From NCBI RefSeq assembly GCF_001667375.1, contig NZ_LZIN01000083.1, positions 1 through 64,000 of the forward strand: 64,000 bases of DNA, read 5' to 3'. How positions within the stretch are numbered: the first letter of the stretch is position 1; each line of letters starts with the position of its first letter. The notes beneath the pieces were generated by a model that ran no database searches, had not been told where the DNA came from, and saw only the letters and a program-made list of their open reading frames with translations. Shown here one piece after another: positions 37,007 to 45,745 of the stretch. Source of the DNA: Mycolicibacter sinensis (GTDB lineage: Bacteria; Actinomycetota; Actinomycetes; Mycobacteriales; Mycobacteriaceae). A program made the translations under genes and the position numbers.

Positions 37007-37594
37007 ATGGCGCGAACCCAGCAGGAACGCCGTGCGGCCACGGTCGCCGCGCTACTCGACGCCAGCATCGCCACCATCGCCGAGATCGGCTACGCCCGGG
37101 CATCGGCCAAGGTGATCGCCAAGCGGGCGAACGTCTCCGACGGAGCGTTGTTCCGCCACTTCGAGACCATGGGCGACTTCATGGCCGCCACCGCGCAGGA
37201 AGTCCTGCGCCGTCAACTGGAGCGGTTCGGCAAGCAGGTCGCCGAGATCCCGGCGGAGGTGCCGGCGCTGGAAGCGGTGCTGACGGTGCTGCGCGACCTG
37301 ACCGCCAACTCAACCAACGCGGTGGTCTACGAACTGTTGATCGCCGCGCGCACCGACGACAAGCTGCGAGCCTCGCTGTCTGATGTCCTGGCCGAATACA
37401 GTGCCAAGATCTGCGAGGCCGCGCGGGTACTGCCCGGGGCGGAAGCGTTTCCGCCGGAACTCTTTCCGAACCTGGTGGCGCTACTCACCAACACCTTTGA
37501 CGGCGCCGCGATCGTGCGCGCCGTTCTGCCGCAGCCGGAGATCGAGGCGAATCGGATTCCGCTGCTGCTGAAGCTGCTAGATGGCGGTATCTGA
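37007..37594 (+). CDS. TetR/AcrR family regulator of the amidohydrolase
   Basis: The protein has 195 residues. HTH region (about 10-57): ATVAALLDASIATIAEIGY, ASAKVIAKRANVSDGALFRHF. It starts 3 nt after the amidohydrolase stop, so it is probably in the same transcript and autoregulated through the palindrome at 35200-35217. The 3' end overlaps the convergent esterase by 18 nt. Confidence 0.9.
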   Translation: MARTQQERRAATVAALLDASIATIAEIGYARASAKVIAKRANVSDGALFRHFETMGDFMAATAQEVLRRQLERFGKQVAEIPAEVPALEAVLTVLRDLTANSTNAVVYELLIAARTDDKLRASLSDVLAEYSAKICEAARVLPGAEAFPPELFPNLVALLTNTFDGAAIVRAVLPQPEIEANRIPLLLKLLDGGI

Positions 37595-38611
37595 GCGCTT
37601 AGAGTCGACGTTCGGCGGCGCGGCAGGCATCACGTGGTCGACGAAGTGCGCGATCTCGGCGACCGCACGGCGCGCGTCCGGGTTGAAGTCGAAGGTCAGC
37701 TGGAACATGTGCAAGGCGCGGTCCCAGACCTGAACCCAGTTCGGCACCCCTGCGGCGGTGAGCTTGTCGGCCAGCACGAAGGTGTCGTTGCGCAGCATCT
37801 CATTGTTGGCGACCTGCAGCAGGAACGGCCCCAGGCCGCGCAGCTCCGACTCGGGGGGCATCACCGGCAGCTCGCGGGTGCCGTTCACGGTGGCGAACAC
37901 CCGGTAGATGAACATGAACGCCATGAGCGGGAAGAACGGATCGCGGTGGGAACGCGCGGCCTGGCGTTTGATCTCCATGTCCGACGACGTCAGCGCCGAC
38001 ATCAACACCTGACCGGCGGGCACCGGAAGTCCGGCATCACGCGCCGTCAGCGCGGTGGTCACTGCCATCAGCCCACCGGCCGAATCACCCGCCATCACAA
38101 TGCGATCCGCGCTGTACCCGGCGTCCAACACATGCTGATATGCGCACATGCCGTCGGAGATGGCCTCGTCGACGCCGGCCAGTGGCGCCAGGCGGTAACC
38201 GACATTGAACACCTTCGCGCCGGTGGCTTCCGAGAGCTTGCTGGCAAAGCGACGGTGCGAATTGAGGCCCAACGTCACCAGCGCCGAACCGTGGAAGTAG
38301 ACGATCACCCGGTCGGAGCCGCGGGCGGCAGGGGCCACCACCCACTCCGCCGGACAGTCGGTCAGCCGCTCTTTGGCCACCTCGGTGCCCGGCAACGCCC
38401 GGATGTAGCGCATCGGCAGGTCGATGAGGTCCAGGCGCGCCCGCTGCAGTGCGGCGGGCCAGAAACGGTTGACGATCATGCCGATGATCGTCAGCACGGC
38501 GATCGAAGTGCGCAGGAAGATCGCCGCGCCCACCGCCAGCAGCCGGGCCTGCCAGGAGGCCGGACCGAAATACGCCTGCGCCGGTCGATCGCGCCATTCC
38601 GGGGAGTTCAC
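37577..38611 (-). CDS. Alpha/beta hydrolase, hormone-sensitive-lipase-like esterase
   Basis: The protein has 344 residues. An N-terminal hydrophobic helix (about 24-48) suggests membrane attachment. HSL-family oxyanion motif is YFHGSALV (His-Gly-Ser-Ala rather than the usual His-Gly-Gly-Gly), nucleophile MAGDSAGGL, catalytic His in RALHMFQLTF. Resembles the Lip esterases of mycobacteria. The oxyanion change is shared by part of the family. Divergent from the MoxR-type gene, with a tandem GGGTATC heptamer in the gap (38620-38633). Confidence 0.85.
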   Translation of the reverse strand: MNSPEWRDRPAQAYFGPASWQARLLAVGAAIFLRTSIAVLTIIGMIVNRFWPAALQRARLDLIDLPMRYIRALPGTEVAKERLTDCPAEWVVAPAARGSDRVIVYFHGSALVTLGLNSHRRFASKLSEATGAKVFNVGYRLAPLAGVDEAISDGMCAYQHVLDAGYSADRIVMAGDSAGGLMAVTTALTARDAGLPVPAGQVLMSALTSSDMEIKRQAARSHRDPFFPLMAFMFIYRVFATVNGTRELPVMPPESELRGLGPFLLQVANNEMLRNDTFVLADKLTAAGVPNWVQVWDRALHMFQLTFDFNPDARRAVAEIAHFVDHVMPAAPPNVDSKRSDTAI

Positions 38612-38690
38612 AGTACCCAGGGTATCGGGTATCTACCGGTCGGATGAAGTGGGACGCCGTGACGGACTACCGCGCCCGCCGTAGTTTGGA

Positions 38691-40094
38691 GTGGTGACCG
38701 CGCTGAACACCCCGCACGATCTGCCCACCACCCTCGGCGAGCTGCGAGCCGCCGGCCACCGGGAAAGGGGGGTCAAGCAGGAGATCGCCGAGAACCTGCT
38801 GGCCCGCCTCGCCGACGGTGAGGACCAGGCCACCCTGTGGCCCGGCATCTTCGGTTTCGAGGACACCGTGATACCGCAGCTGGAGCGGGCGCTGATCGCC
38901 GGCCATGACATCGTGCTGCTCGGCGAGCGCGGCCAGGGCAAGACCCGGCTGCTGCGGGCGTTGACCGGGCTGCTCGACGAGTGGACGCCGGTGATCGCCG
39001 GCGCCGAGCTCGGTGAGCACCCCTATTCGCCGATCACTCCCGAGTCGATTCGGCGGGCCGCCGAGCTCGGCGACAACCTGCCGGTGGCCTGGCGGCACCG
39101 CAGCGAGCGCTACACCGAGAAACTCGCCACCCCCGACACCTCGGTGGCCGACCTGGTCGGCGACATCGACCCGATCAAGGTCGCCGAGGGCCGCAGCCTG
39201 GGCGACCCCGAGACCATGGCCTACGGCCTGGTCCCGCGCGCGCATCGCGGCGTCGTCGCCGTCAATGAACTGCCCGACCTGGCCGAGCGCATCCAGGTGG
39301 CGATGCTCAACGTGATGGAGGAGCGCGATATCCAGGTGCGCGGCTACACGCTGCGGCTGCCGCTGGACGTACTGGTGGTGGCCAGCGCCAACCCGGAGGA
39401 TTACACCAACCGCGGCCGCATCATCACCCCGCTCAAGGACCGGTTCGGCGCGGAGATCCGCACCCACTATCCGCTGGAACTCGACGCGGAGATCGCCGTG
39501 ATCGCCCAGGAGGCCCATCTGGGTGCGCAGGTGCCCGACTACCTGCTGGGGGTGCTGGCCCGGTTCGCCCGCTACCTGCGCGAGTCGCGGTCGGTGGATC
39601 AGCGCTCCGGTGTCTCGGCGCGGTTCGCGATCGCGGCCGCGGAGACGGTGGCGGCCTCGGCTCGGCACCGCGGCGCGGTGCTGGGCGAGACCGATCCGGT
39701 GGCCCGGGTGGTCGATCTGGGCACCATCGTCGACGTGCTGCGCGGCAAGCTGGAATTCGAATCCGGCGAAGAGGGCCGTGAACAGGCGGTGCTGGAACAC
39801 CTGCTGCGGCGGGCCACCGCCGACACCGCATCGCGGGTGCTGGGCGGGATCGACGTCGGGCCGCTGGTGTCGGCGGTTGAGCAGGGCGCGGCGGTGACCA
39901 CCGGGGAGCGGGTGTCGGCCAAAGCGGTGCTGACGGCGCTGCCGGATCTGCCGGTCATCGACGCCGTCGCGCAACGCCTGGGTGCGGAATCTGAGGGCGA
40001 ACGCGCTGCGGCGCTCGAATTGGCCTTGGAAGCACTGTATTTGGCCAAGCGCATCGACAAGACCACCGATGAGGGCGAAACCGTCTATGGCTAG
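38691..40094 (+). CDS. MoxR/magnesium-chelatase-like AAA+ ATPase (Rv0958-like)
   Basis: The protein has 467 residues. Walker A GERGQGKT (about residue 77), Walker B-like GVVAVNELPDLAERIQ, sensor 1 VVASANPEDYTNRGR. Related to the I subunit of magnesium chelatase, but such genes paired with a VWA protein are MoxR-type assembly chaperones. Starts GTG at 38691 (next codon also GTG). Its stop lies inside the start of the VWA gene (overlap 40087-40094). Confidence 0.9.
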   Translation: MVTALNTPHDLPTTLGELRAAGHRERGVKQEIAENLLARLADGEDQATLWPGIFGFEDTVIPQLERALIAGHDIVLLGERGQGKTRLLRALTGLLDEWTPVIAGAELGEHPYSPITPESIRRAAELGDNLPVAWRHRSERYTEKLATPDTSVADLVGDIDPIKVAEGRSLGDPETMAYGLVPRAHRGVVAVNELPDLAERIQVAMLNVMEERDIQVRGYTLRLPLDVLVVASANPEDYTNRGRIITPLKDRFGAEIRTHYPLELDAEIAVIAQEAHLGAQVPDYLLGVLARFARYLRESRSVDQRSGVSARFAIAAAETVAASARHRGAVLGETDPVARVVDLGTIVDVLRGKLEFESGEEGREQAVLEHLLRRATADTASRVLGGIDVGPLVSAVEQGAAVTTGERVSAKAVLTALPDLPVIDAVAQRLGAESEGERAAALELALEALYLAKRIDKTTDEGETVYG

Positions 40095-42075
40095 AAGTCA
40101 CGGCTCGCGGTATTCGGCCTACACCGGTGGGCCGGATCCGCTAGCGCCGCCAGTCGACCTGGCCGAGGCGCTGGAGGAGATCGGTCGCGACGTGATGGAG
40201 GGGACGTCGCCGCGCCGGGCCCTGCAGGAGTTGCTACGCCGCGGCACCAAGACCATGACCGGAGCGGACCGGTTGGCCGCCGAGGCGCACCGGCGTCGCC
40301 GGGAACTGTTGCGCCGCAACAATTTGGACGGCACGCTGGCCGAGGTCAAGAAGCTGCTCGACGAGGCGGTGCTGGCGGAACGCAAAGAGTTGGCCCGCGC
40401 GCTCGACGACGACGCCCGGTTCGCCGAGATGCAGATCGAGGCGTTGTCGCCGTCACCGGCCAAGGCGGTGCAGGAGCTGGCGGACTACAACTGGCGCAGC
40501 GCCGAAGCCCGGGAGTCCTACGAGAAGATCAAGGACCTGCTCGGCCGCGAGATGCTCGACCAGCGCTTCGCCGGCATGAAGCAGGCGCTGGAGGGCGCCA
40601 CCGACGAAGACCGGCAACGGGTCAGCGACATGCTCGACGACCTTAACGATCTGTTGGACAAGCATGCCCAGGGAGAAGACACTGACGATGATTTCCGGCA
40701 GTTCATGGATAAGCACGGCGAGTTCTTCCCGGAGAACCCGCGCAATGTCGAGGAGTTGCTCGACTCGCTGGCCAAGCGGGCCGCCGCTGCGCAGCGCTTC
40801 CGCAACAGCTTGAGCGCCGAACAGCGTGCCGAGCTGGATGCGTTGGCAGAGCAGGCATTCGGTTCGCCCGCGCTGCAGCAGGCGCTGGGCCGCCTGGACG
40901 CGCACCTGCAGGCGGCCCGGCCGGGGGAGGACTGGACCGGCTCGGCGGAGTTCTCCGGCAACAACCCGCTCGGGATGGGCGAAGGCGCCCAGGCCTTGAG
41001 TGACATCGCCGAACTCGAGCAGCTGGGCGAGCAGCTGTCGCAGGCCTACCCCGGTGCCAGCATGGACGACGTCGACCTGGACGCGCTGGCCCGCCAGCTC
41101 GGCGACCGGGCCGCCATCGATGCGAAGACCCTCGCCGAGCTGGAACGCGCACTGCTCAACCAGGGGTTTCTGGACCGCAGCTCCGACGGGCAGTGGCGGC
41201 TATCGCCCAAGGCGATGCGCCGGCTCGGCGAGACGGCGCTGCGCGATGTGGTGCGCCAACTTTCGGGGCGCCGCGGCGAACGCGACCACCGTCGGGCCGG
41301 CGCGGCCGGCGAACTGACCGGGGCGACGCGGCCCTGGCAGTTCGGCGACACCGAACCGTGGAACGTCACCCGCACCCTGACCAACGCGGTGCTGCGGCAA
41401 GTCGCCGAACCGGGCACCCCCGCCACCCGCGGCCGGCTGTCGATCAGCGTCGACGACGTCGAGGTGTCGGAGACCGAGACCCGCACCCAATCCGCCGTCG
41501 CACTGTTGGTGGACACTTCGTTCTCGATGGTGATGGACAACCGCTGGCTGCCGATGAAACGCACCGCGCTGGCGTTGAACCATCTGATCAGCACCCGGTT
41601 TCGCTCGGATGCGTTGCAGATCATCGCTTTTGGGCGCTACGCCCGCACCGTCACCGCCGCCGAGCTGACCGGGTTGGAAGGCGTCTACGAGCAGGGCACC
41701 AACCTGCATCATGCGCTGGCCCTGGCCGGCCGGCATCTGCGCCGGCATCCCAACGCCCAGCCGGTGGTGCTGGTGGTCACCGACGGGGAACCGACCGCCC
41801 ACCTGGAGGATTTCGACGGCGCCGGCACCCAGGGCCCATCGGTGTTCTTCGATTACCCGCCGCACCCGCGGACCATTGCCCACACCGTCAAGGGGTTCGA
41901 TGACGTGGCCCGGCTCGGCGCACAGGTGACGATCTTCCGGCTCGGCGACGACCCCGGGCTGGCCCGGTTCATCGACCAGGTGGCGCGCCGGGTCGCGGGC
42001 CGGGTCGTGGTGCCCGAACTCGACGGCCTGGGCGCCGCGGTGGTCGGGGACTACCTCAGATCGCGACGCCGCTGA
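40087..42075 (+). CDS. VWA domain-containing protein (Rv0959-like), MoxR partner
   Basis: The protein has 662 residues. Long helical N-terminal part (about 30-370) with charged coiled-coil stretches; C-terminal von Willebrand A domain (about 460-655) with intact MIDAS motif LLVDTSFSMVM (Asp-x-Ser-x-Ser) and VVTDGEPT. Pairs with the AAA+ ATPase to remodel or metallate an unknown client. ATG 40087 overlaps the upstream stop by 8 nt. 3 nt before the convergent PPE stop. Confidence 0.9.
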   Translation: MARSHGSRYSAYTGGPDPLAPPVDLAEALEEIGRDVMEGTSPRRALQELLRRGTKTMTGADRLAAEAHRRRRELLRRNNLDGTLAEVKKLLDEAVLAERKELARALDDDARFAEMQIEALSPSPAKAVQELADYNWRSAEARESYEKIKDLLGREMLDQRFAGMKQALEGATDEDRQRVSDMLDDLNDLLDKHAQGEDTDDDFRQFMDKHGEFFPENPRNVEELLDSLAKRAAAAQRFRNSLSAEQRAELDALAEQAFGSPALQQALGRLDAHLQAARPGEDWTGSAEFSGNNPLGMGEGAQALSDIAELEQLGEQLSQAYPGASMDDVDLDALARQLGDRAAIDAKTLAELERALLNQGFLDRSSDGQWRLSPKAMRRLGETALRDVVRQLSGRRGERDHRRAGAAGELTGATRPWQFGDTEPWNVTRTLTNAVLRQVAEPGTPATRGRLSISVDDVEVSETETRTQSAVALLVDTSFSMVMDNRWLPMKRTALALNHLISTRFRSDALQIIAFGRYARTVTAAELTGLEGVYEQGTNLHHALALAGRHLRRHPNAQPVVLVVTDGEPTAHLEDFDGAGTQGPSVFFDYPPHPRTIAHTVKGFDDVARLGAQVTIFRLGDDPGLARFIDQVARRVAGRVVVPELDGLGAAVVGDYLRSRRR

Positions 42076-42078
42076 TCC

Positions 42079-43446
42079 TTATCGGGACAGCAGCCGCTGC
42101 TTCTGTTCGGCGAACTCCGCTTCGGTCAGATAGCCGGCGTCGTGGAGTTGACCGAGTTCGCGGATTCCGGCCGCCAGTTCGATGACCGAGATCGCCGGCG
42201 ATTGCGCGGCCGGCGCCGCAGCTTGCGCGGGTGCCTCCGAAGACTGCGCCGGCGATTTGGACTCGGCAGCCGGCGTCGGCGTGCCCTGCTGGCCGCGGTT
42301 CTGATTGACGGCGCCGGCCAGCGCACTGCCCCCCATGCCTGCCAGGGCCATCTGGCCGAACGCCGTTCCCAGCCCGGCCGGCGAGGGGCCGGCGGCACTG
42401 CTGAGCGGCGTCGAGAAACTGGCGTGGCGGATCTCCGGGGCTGCCTCAACCCAATTCGGCGGCACCGACAGCGCGCCGAGCGGGAAGGACTGACCGACTT
42501 TCACCGACTCGTGCGGCACCCGAAGGTTCTCGGTCGACGGCACCTGCGTCTCCGCTCCCAACTGGCTCAGGGCATCCAGAATGTTGATCTGGCCCCCGTG
42601 CAGCAGATCCTGGGTGTCGAAGATCTCGCGGGAGTCCATCTCCGCAAAGTACATTGCGGCGCCGGCCAGATAGACACCGACGATCGAGAGCGGCAGGGCG
42701 ATGCCGATGCCCACCTCGTCGGCCGCAACGCCCAGCCACTCGAAGAACCCGGTCGGTATATCGGCCTGCGCCGGCAGGACCGACAACGGCGACGCGGCTT
42801 CCGACGAACCCGGCGCCGACGACAACCCGGAGGGCAGCTGCGACGGCAGGCTCTGTGCCATGTTGCCCGCGGAGTTGGCTCCGGCCGCCCCGGTGGCATC
42901 CTGGCCCAGCGGCCCGGCCGGGTTCGCGGTCTGTGGCGGCTGCTGGAACGGCTCCAATGCGGTGGCGCTCTTCGACAACGACGCGTAGCCGTACATGGCT
43001 GTCGCGTCCTGGGCCCACATTTCGGCGTATTGGGCTTCGTTGGCCGCGATCGCTGCCGCGTTCTGGCCCAAGATGTTGGTGGCCAGCAGCGTCATCAACG
43101 CCGCCCGGTTGGCCGCGATCACCGGCGGGGGCACCACCGTGGCGAATGTCGCTTCGTAGGCGGCTACGGCCGCCTTGACCTGCATGCCGGTCTTCTCCGC
43201 CTGGGCGGAGGTGGCGTTCAACCACGACACGAACGGGGTGATCGAGGTCGCCATCGCTGTCGACGAGGGCCCCAACCATGGCCCGCTCGTCAGCTCGGAA
43301 ACCACCGACGCATAAGCGGTCGCCGCCAGATGAAGTTCGGCGGCGAGCCCGTCCCAGGCCGTGGCAGCCGAAATCATCGGACCCGGGCCGGCGCCGGTGT
43401 ACATCATGCCGGAGATGACTTCCGGTGGTAACGCCGCGAAATCCAT
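42079..43446 (-). CDS. PPE family protein, SVP subfamily, with C-terminal SHOCT module
   Basis: The protein has 455 residues. PPE domain (about 1-175): [20 protein letters not shown] with Pro-Pro-Glu at residues 7-9, and the GPWLGPSS segment with W-x-G-like turn. PPE-SVP motif GALSVPPNW near residue 320. The last about 35 residues ([18 protein letters not shown]...KQRLL) are a SHOCT oligomerisation module. PPE proteins are ESX-exported with a PE partner and EspG; no PE gene is adjacent, so it is an orphan. Hydrophobic middle (about 235-260). Confidence 0.9.
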   Translation of the reverse strand: MDFAALPPEVISGMMYTGAGPGPMISAATAWDGLAAELHLAATAYASVVSELTSGPWLGPSSTAMATSITPFVSWLNATSAQAEKTGMQVKAAVAAYEATFATVVPPPVIAANRAALMTLLATNILGQNAAAIAANEAQYAEMWAQDATAMYGYASLSKSATALEPFQQPPQTANPAGPLGQDATGAAGANSAGNMAQSLPSQLPSGLSSAPGSSEAASPLSVLPAQADIPTGFFEWLGVAADEVGIGIALPLSIVGVYLAGAAMYFAEMDSREIFDTQDLLHGGQINILDALSQLGAETQVPSTENLRVPHESVKVGQSFPLGALSVPPNWVEAAPEIRHASFSTPLSSAAGPSPAGLGTAFGQMALAGMGGSALAGAVNQNRGQQGTPTPAAESKSPAQSSEAPAQAAAPAAQSPAISVIELAAGIRELGQLHDAGYLTEAEFAEQKQRLLSR

Positions 43447-43775
43447 GTCTCAACCCCAGACGGCCTGCGGCACCGCGACCACGCTATTACCGGTGGCCGG
43501 TGGGTGCGCGCCGGTAATGCGGTTCATTGCAGGTGCATCCCTCCGGGTCTGGTTCGCTTGAGTTATCTGGGTTACTGTCGGTCTGATCTTGCGATCACTT
43601 CGCCCACCGCTTCTCTCGCGCACTCGCCACCCCGGGGTGGCATACGCGCCGTCAACGCTGACGCTGCGTGGGCGTAATTCCATTCTCCGAGCGGGAACCG
43701 CTCGCTCGCTATGGTGTTTGACCCCCATTCGAGGGCCGCTGCGACCCGTATGGACAAGCACGCGATGCGAAGACG
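43447..43775. other. Divergent intergenic region, PPE / histidine kinase
   Basis: 329 nt with no supported gene. It must carry the promoters of the PPE gene and the kinase. No convincing -35/-10 pair with 17-nt spacing was found for either. TTGACC at about 43718 lacks a partner -10. Confidence 0.5.
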
Positions 43776-44804
43776 ATGGTGGGGGGTATGCACCGTTGGA
43801 CAGCGGTCGCCGACAGGTTTCGGCGGCGAGCGCGAGCCCCTGCGCGTGGGCTTTTTCGCCGGGTCGTGCTGATCAACGGTCTGGTCTTCACCTTCGGCAC
43901 GCTAGTGCTCGCCATGTCGCCGGCAACCGTTTCGGGCCCCGTTCGCGCGACCGAGATCCCGGTGCTGGCGGTAGGACTGGCGGTCGTGGTGGGGGCCAAC
44001 GCACTGTTATTGCGGTCGAGTCTGGCGCCGTTGGAGCGGCTCGCCGCGGTGATGCGCCGAGTCGATCCGCGCCATCTCAGTGACCGGGCGGATGACCCCG
44101 GCGACGGCGACCTGCACCACCTCATCGAATCCTTCAACGGCATGCTGGACCGGCTCGAAACCGAGCGGGCCTCCTCGAGTGCGTTGGCGCTGAATGTGCA
44201 GGAGAACGAGCGGCAGCGCATCGCCCGGGAGTTGCACGACCAAATCGGCCAGACCCTCACCGTCGCTCTGCTCACCCTCAAGCGGGCGGCCGACGCCGCC
44301 CCCGCGGAGATCCGCGACGACCTCGGGGACGCCCAGGAAATCGTGCGCGCCAGCCTCGACGAGGTGCGCAGCATCGCCCGTCGGCTGCGCCCGGACGCGC
44401 TGGAAGACCTCGGCCTGCGCAGCGCCCTGCAGGCACTGTGCAACCAGTTCACCCAGGCGACCGGAATCGACGTCGTCAAGCAGATCGCCCCGCAAGCCGA
44501 CCAGCTGACCCCGGACCTGAGCCTGGTCTGCTATCGCATCGCCCAGGAGAGCCTGACCAACATTGCCCGCCATTCCGGAGCGCAGAAGGCCTGGCTGGAC
44601 CTGCACGTTAACGCCGCCGGAGAGCTCACGTTGCGCATCGCCGACAACGGCAAGGGCGGGATCAGCGTTGAAGGTGCCGGAATCACCGGCATGCGCGAAC
44701 GGGCCCTGCTGGTGCATGCCGCCTTGACGATCACCTCCCCGAGCAACGAGGGAACCGAAGTCCGGCTGGTGGTGCCGGCCGGACCGAGTGCGGCGGGCCG
44801 GTGA
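43776..44804 (+). CDS. NarL-type sensor histidine kinase
   Basis: The protein has 342 residues. Two helices (about 28-50 and 62-82) flank only a short extracytoplasmic loop (about 50-60), so the signal is probably sensed in or near the membrane. HAMP (about 82-130), HisKA_3 with phospho-acceptor His154 in RIARELHDQIGQ, N box QESLTNIARHSGA, G box ADNGKGG. An alternative ATG is at 43788. The stop overlaps the regulator start by 4 nt (GTGA). Located upstream of the mrp operon on the same strand. Confidence 0.9.
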   Translation: MVGGMHRWTAVADRFRRRARAPARGLFRRVVLINGLVFTFGTLVLAMSPATVSGPVRATEIPVLAVGLAVVVGANALLLRSSLAPLERLAAVMRRVDPRHLSDRADDPGDGDLHHLIESFNGMLDRLETERASSSALALNVQENERQRIARELHDQIGQTLTVALLTLKRAADAAPAEIRDDLGDAQEIVRASLDEVRSIARRLRPDALEDLGLRSALQALCNQFTQATGIDVVKQIAPQADQLTPDLSLVCYRIAQESLTNIARHSGAQKAWLDLHVNAAGELTLRIADNGKGGISVEGAGITGMRERALLVHAALTITSPSNEGTEVRLVVPAGPSAAGR

Positions 44805-45460
44805 TGGCGATGCAGCCGGCGCGCATCATGCTCGCCGACGACCACGCCCTGGTGCGCAGTGGGCTGCGGATGATTCTGGATGCCGAGCCGGATCTGTGCG
44901 TGGTGGCCGAGGCGGCGGACGGGTCAGAGGCGCTCGCGGCCCTGCAGAACACCCCGGTCGATCTGGCCATCCTCGACATCGCGATGCCGCGGATGACCGG
45001 ACTGCAGGCCGCCCGGGAGATCAACCGCAGCCATCCCCATGTGCGGGTGCTGATGCTGTCGATGCACGACAATGAGCAGTACTTCTTCGAAGCCCTCAAA
45101 GCGGGCGCATCCGGCTACGTGCTGAAATCCGTAGCGGACCGCGACTTGCTCGAGGCCTGCCGGGCGACGATGCGCGGCGAGCCGTTTCTGTACGCGGGCG
45201 CGGTGACCGCGCTGATCCGGGACTACCTGCACCGCACCCGGCAAGGGGAGGACTTGCCGGAGAACATCTTGACCCCGCGCGAAGAGGAAGTGCTGAAGCT
45301 GATCGCCGAAGGCTTCTCGGCGCGCGAGATCGCCAAGACACTGGGCATCAGCGCCAAGACGGTCGACCGTCACCGGACGAACACCCTGCAGAAGCTCGGT
45401 CTTCGCGACCGCCTGGCGCTCACCCGGTACGCGATCAGAGCTGGCCTGATCGAGGCCTAG
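44801..45460 (+). CDS. NarL/FixJ family response regulator
   Basis: The protein has 219 residues. Receiver domain (about 8-125) with acidic pocket Asp13-Asp14, phospho-acceptor Asp59 in LAILDIAMPRMTG, and Lys near residue 108. LuxR-type HTH (about 152-210): LTPREEEVLKLIAEGFSAREIAKTLG. GTG 44801 or ATG 44804 is the start. Partner of the upstream kinase; the mrp operon 285 nt downstream is a plausible target. Confidence 0.92.
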   Translation: MMAMQPARIMLADDHALVRSGLRMILDAEPDLCVVAEAADGSEALAALQNTPVDLAILDIAMPRMTGLQAAREINRSHPHVRVLMLSMHDNEQYFFEALKAGASGYVLKSVADRDLLEACRATMRGEPFLYAGAVTALIRDYLHRTRQGEDLPENILTPREEEVLKLIAEGFSAREIAKTLGISAKTVDRHRTNTLQKLGLRDRLALTRYAIRAGLIEA

Positions 45461-45745
45461 CGGCGTTTCCAAGCGCGGCGGAGCCGGCGCAGCGGAACGC
45501 AGCCATGAGTCGTGATGAGGGTTCGACCCCCCACCGAATGGGAGTTGTATTCCATGGCGCTCGGCCGGTTCTTTGCGAAAACTGGATTTAGTTGCGGTGG
45601 GGGATTCGGTACACGTTTGAGCAGCGCTCGATGTGGCTGTCGTTGTCGCGACCGTATTATGGTGCTGTCCGGCGCCGCCCCTATGTCAGATATGTTGTAC
45701 CAGAACTGATTCCATGGCCTGGATCAATTCGTTTTGTGGAGCGTG
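45461..45745 (+). other. Leader/intergenic region upstream of the mrp operon
   Basis: 285 nt between the response regulator and mrpA. A TATTAT at 45655-45660 is a good -10 box but has only TGTGGC at the -35 distance. A short Cys-containing open frame (45554-45709) is not supported by any homology I recognise. The base composition is more AT-rich than neighbours. Confidence 0.45.

Noticed and set aside
38620..38633. Tandem GGGTATC heptamer upstream of the esterase
   Set aside because: Only two 7-nt copies, no inverted symmetry and no adjacent regulator; too weak to call an operator.
43447..43775. PE gene upstream of the PPE gene
   Set aside because: No PE-type N terminus in any frame of the interval.
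45554..45709. Short Cys-containing peptide gene upstream of mrpA
   Set aside because: No ribosome binding site and no known family; codon use not gene-like.
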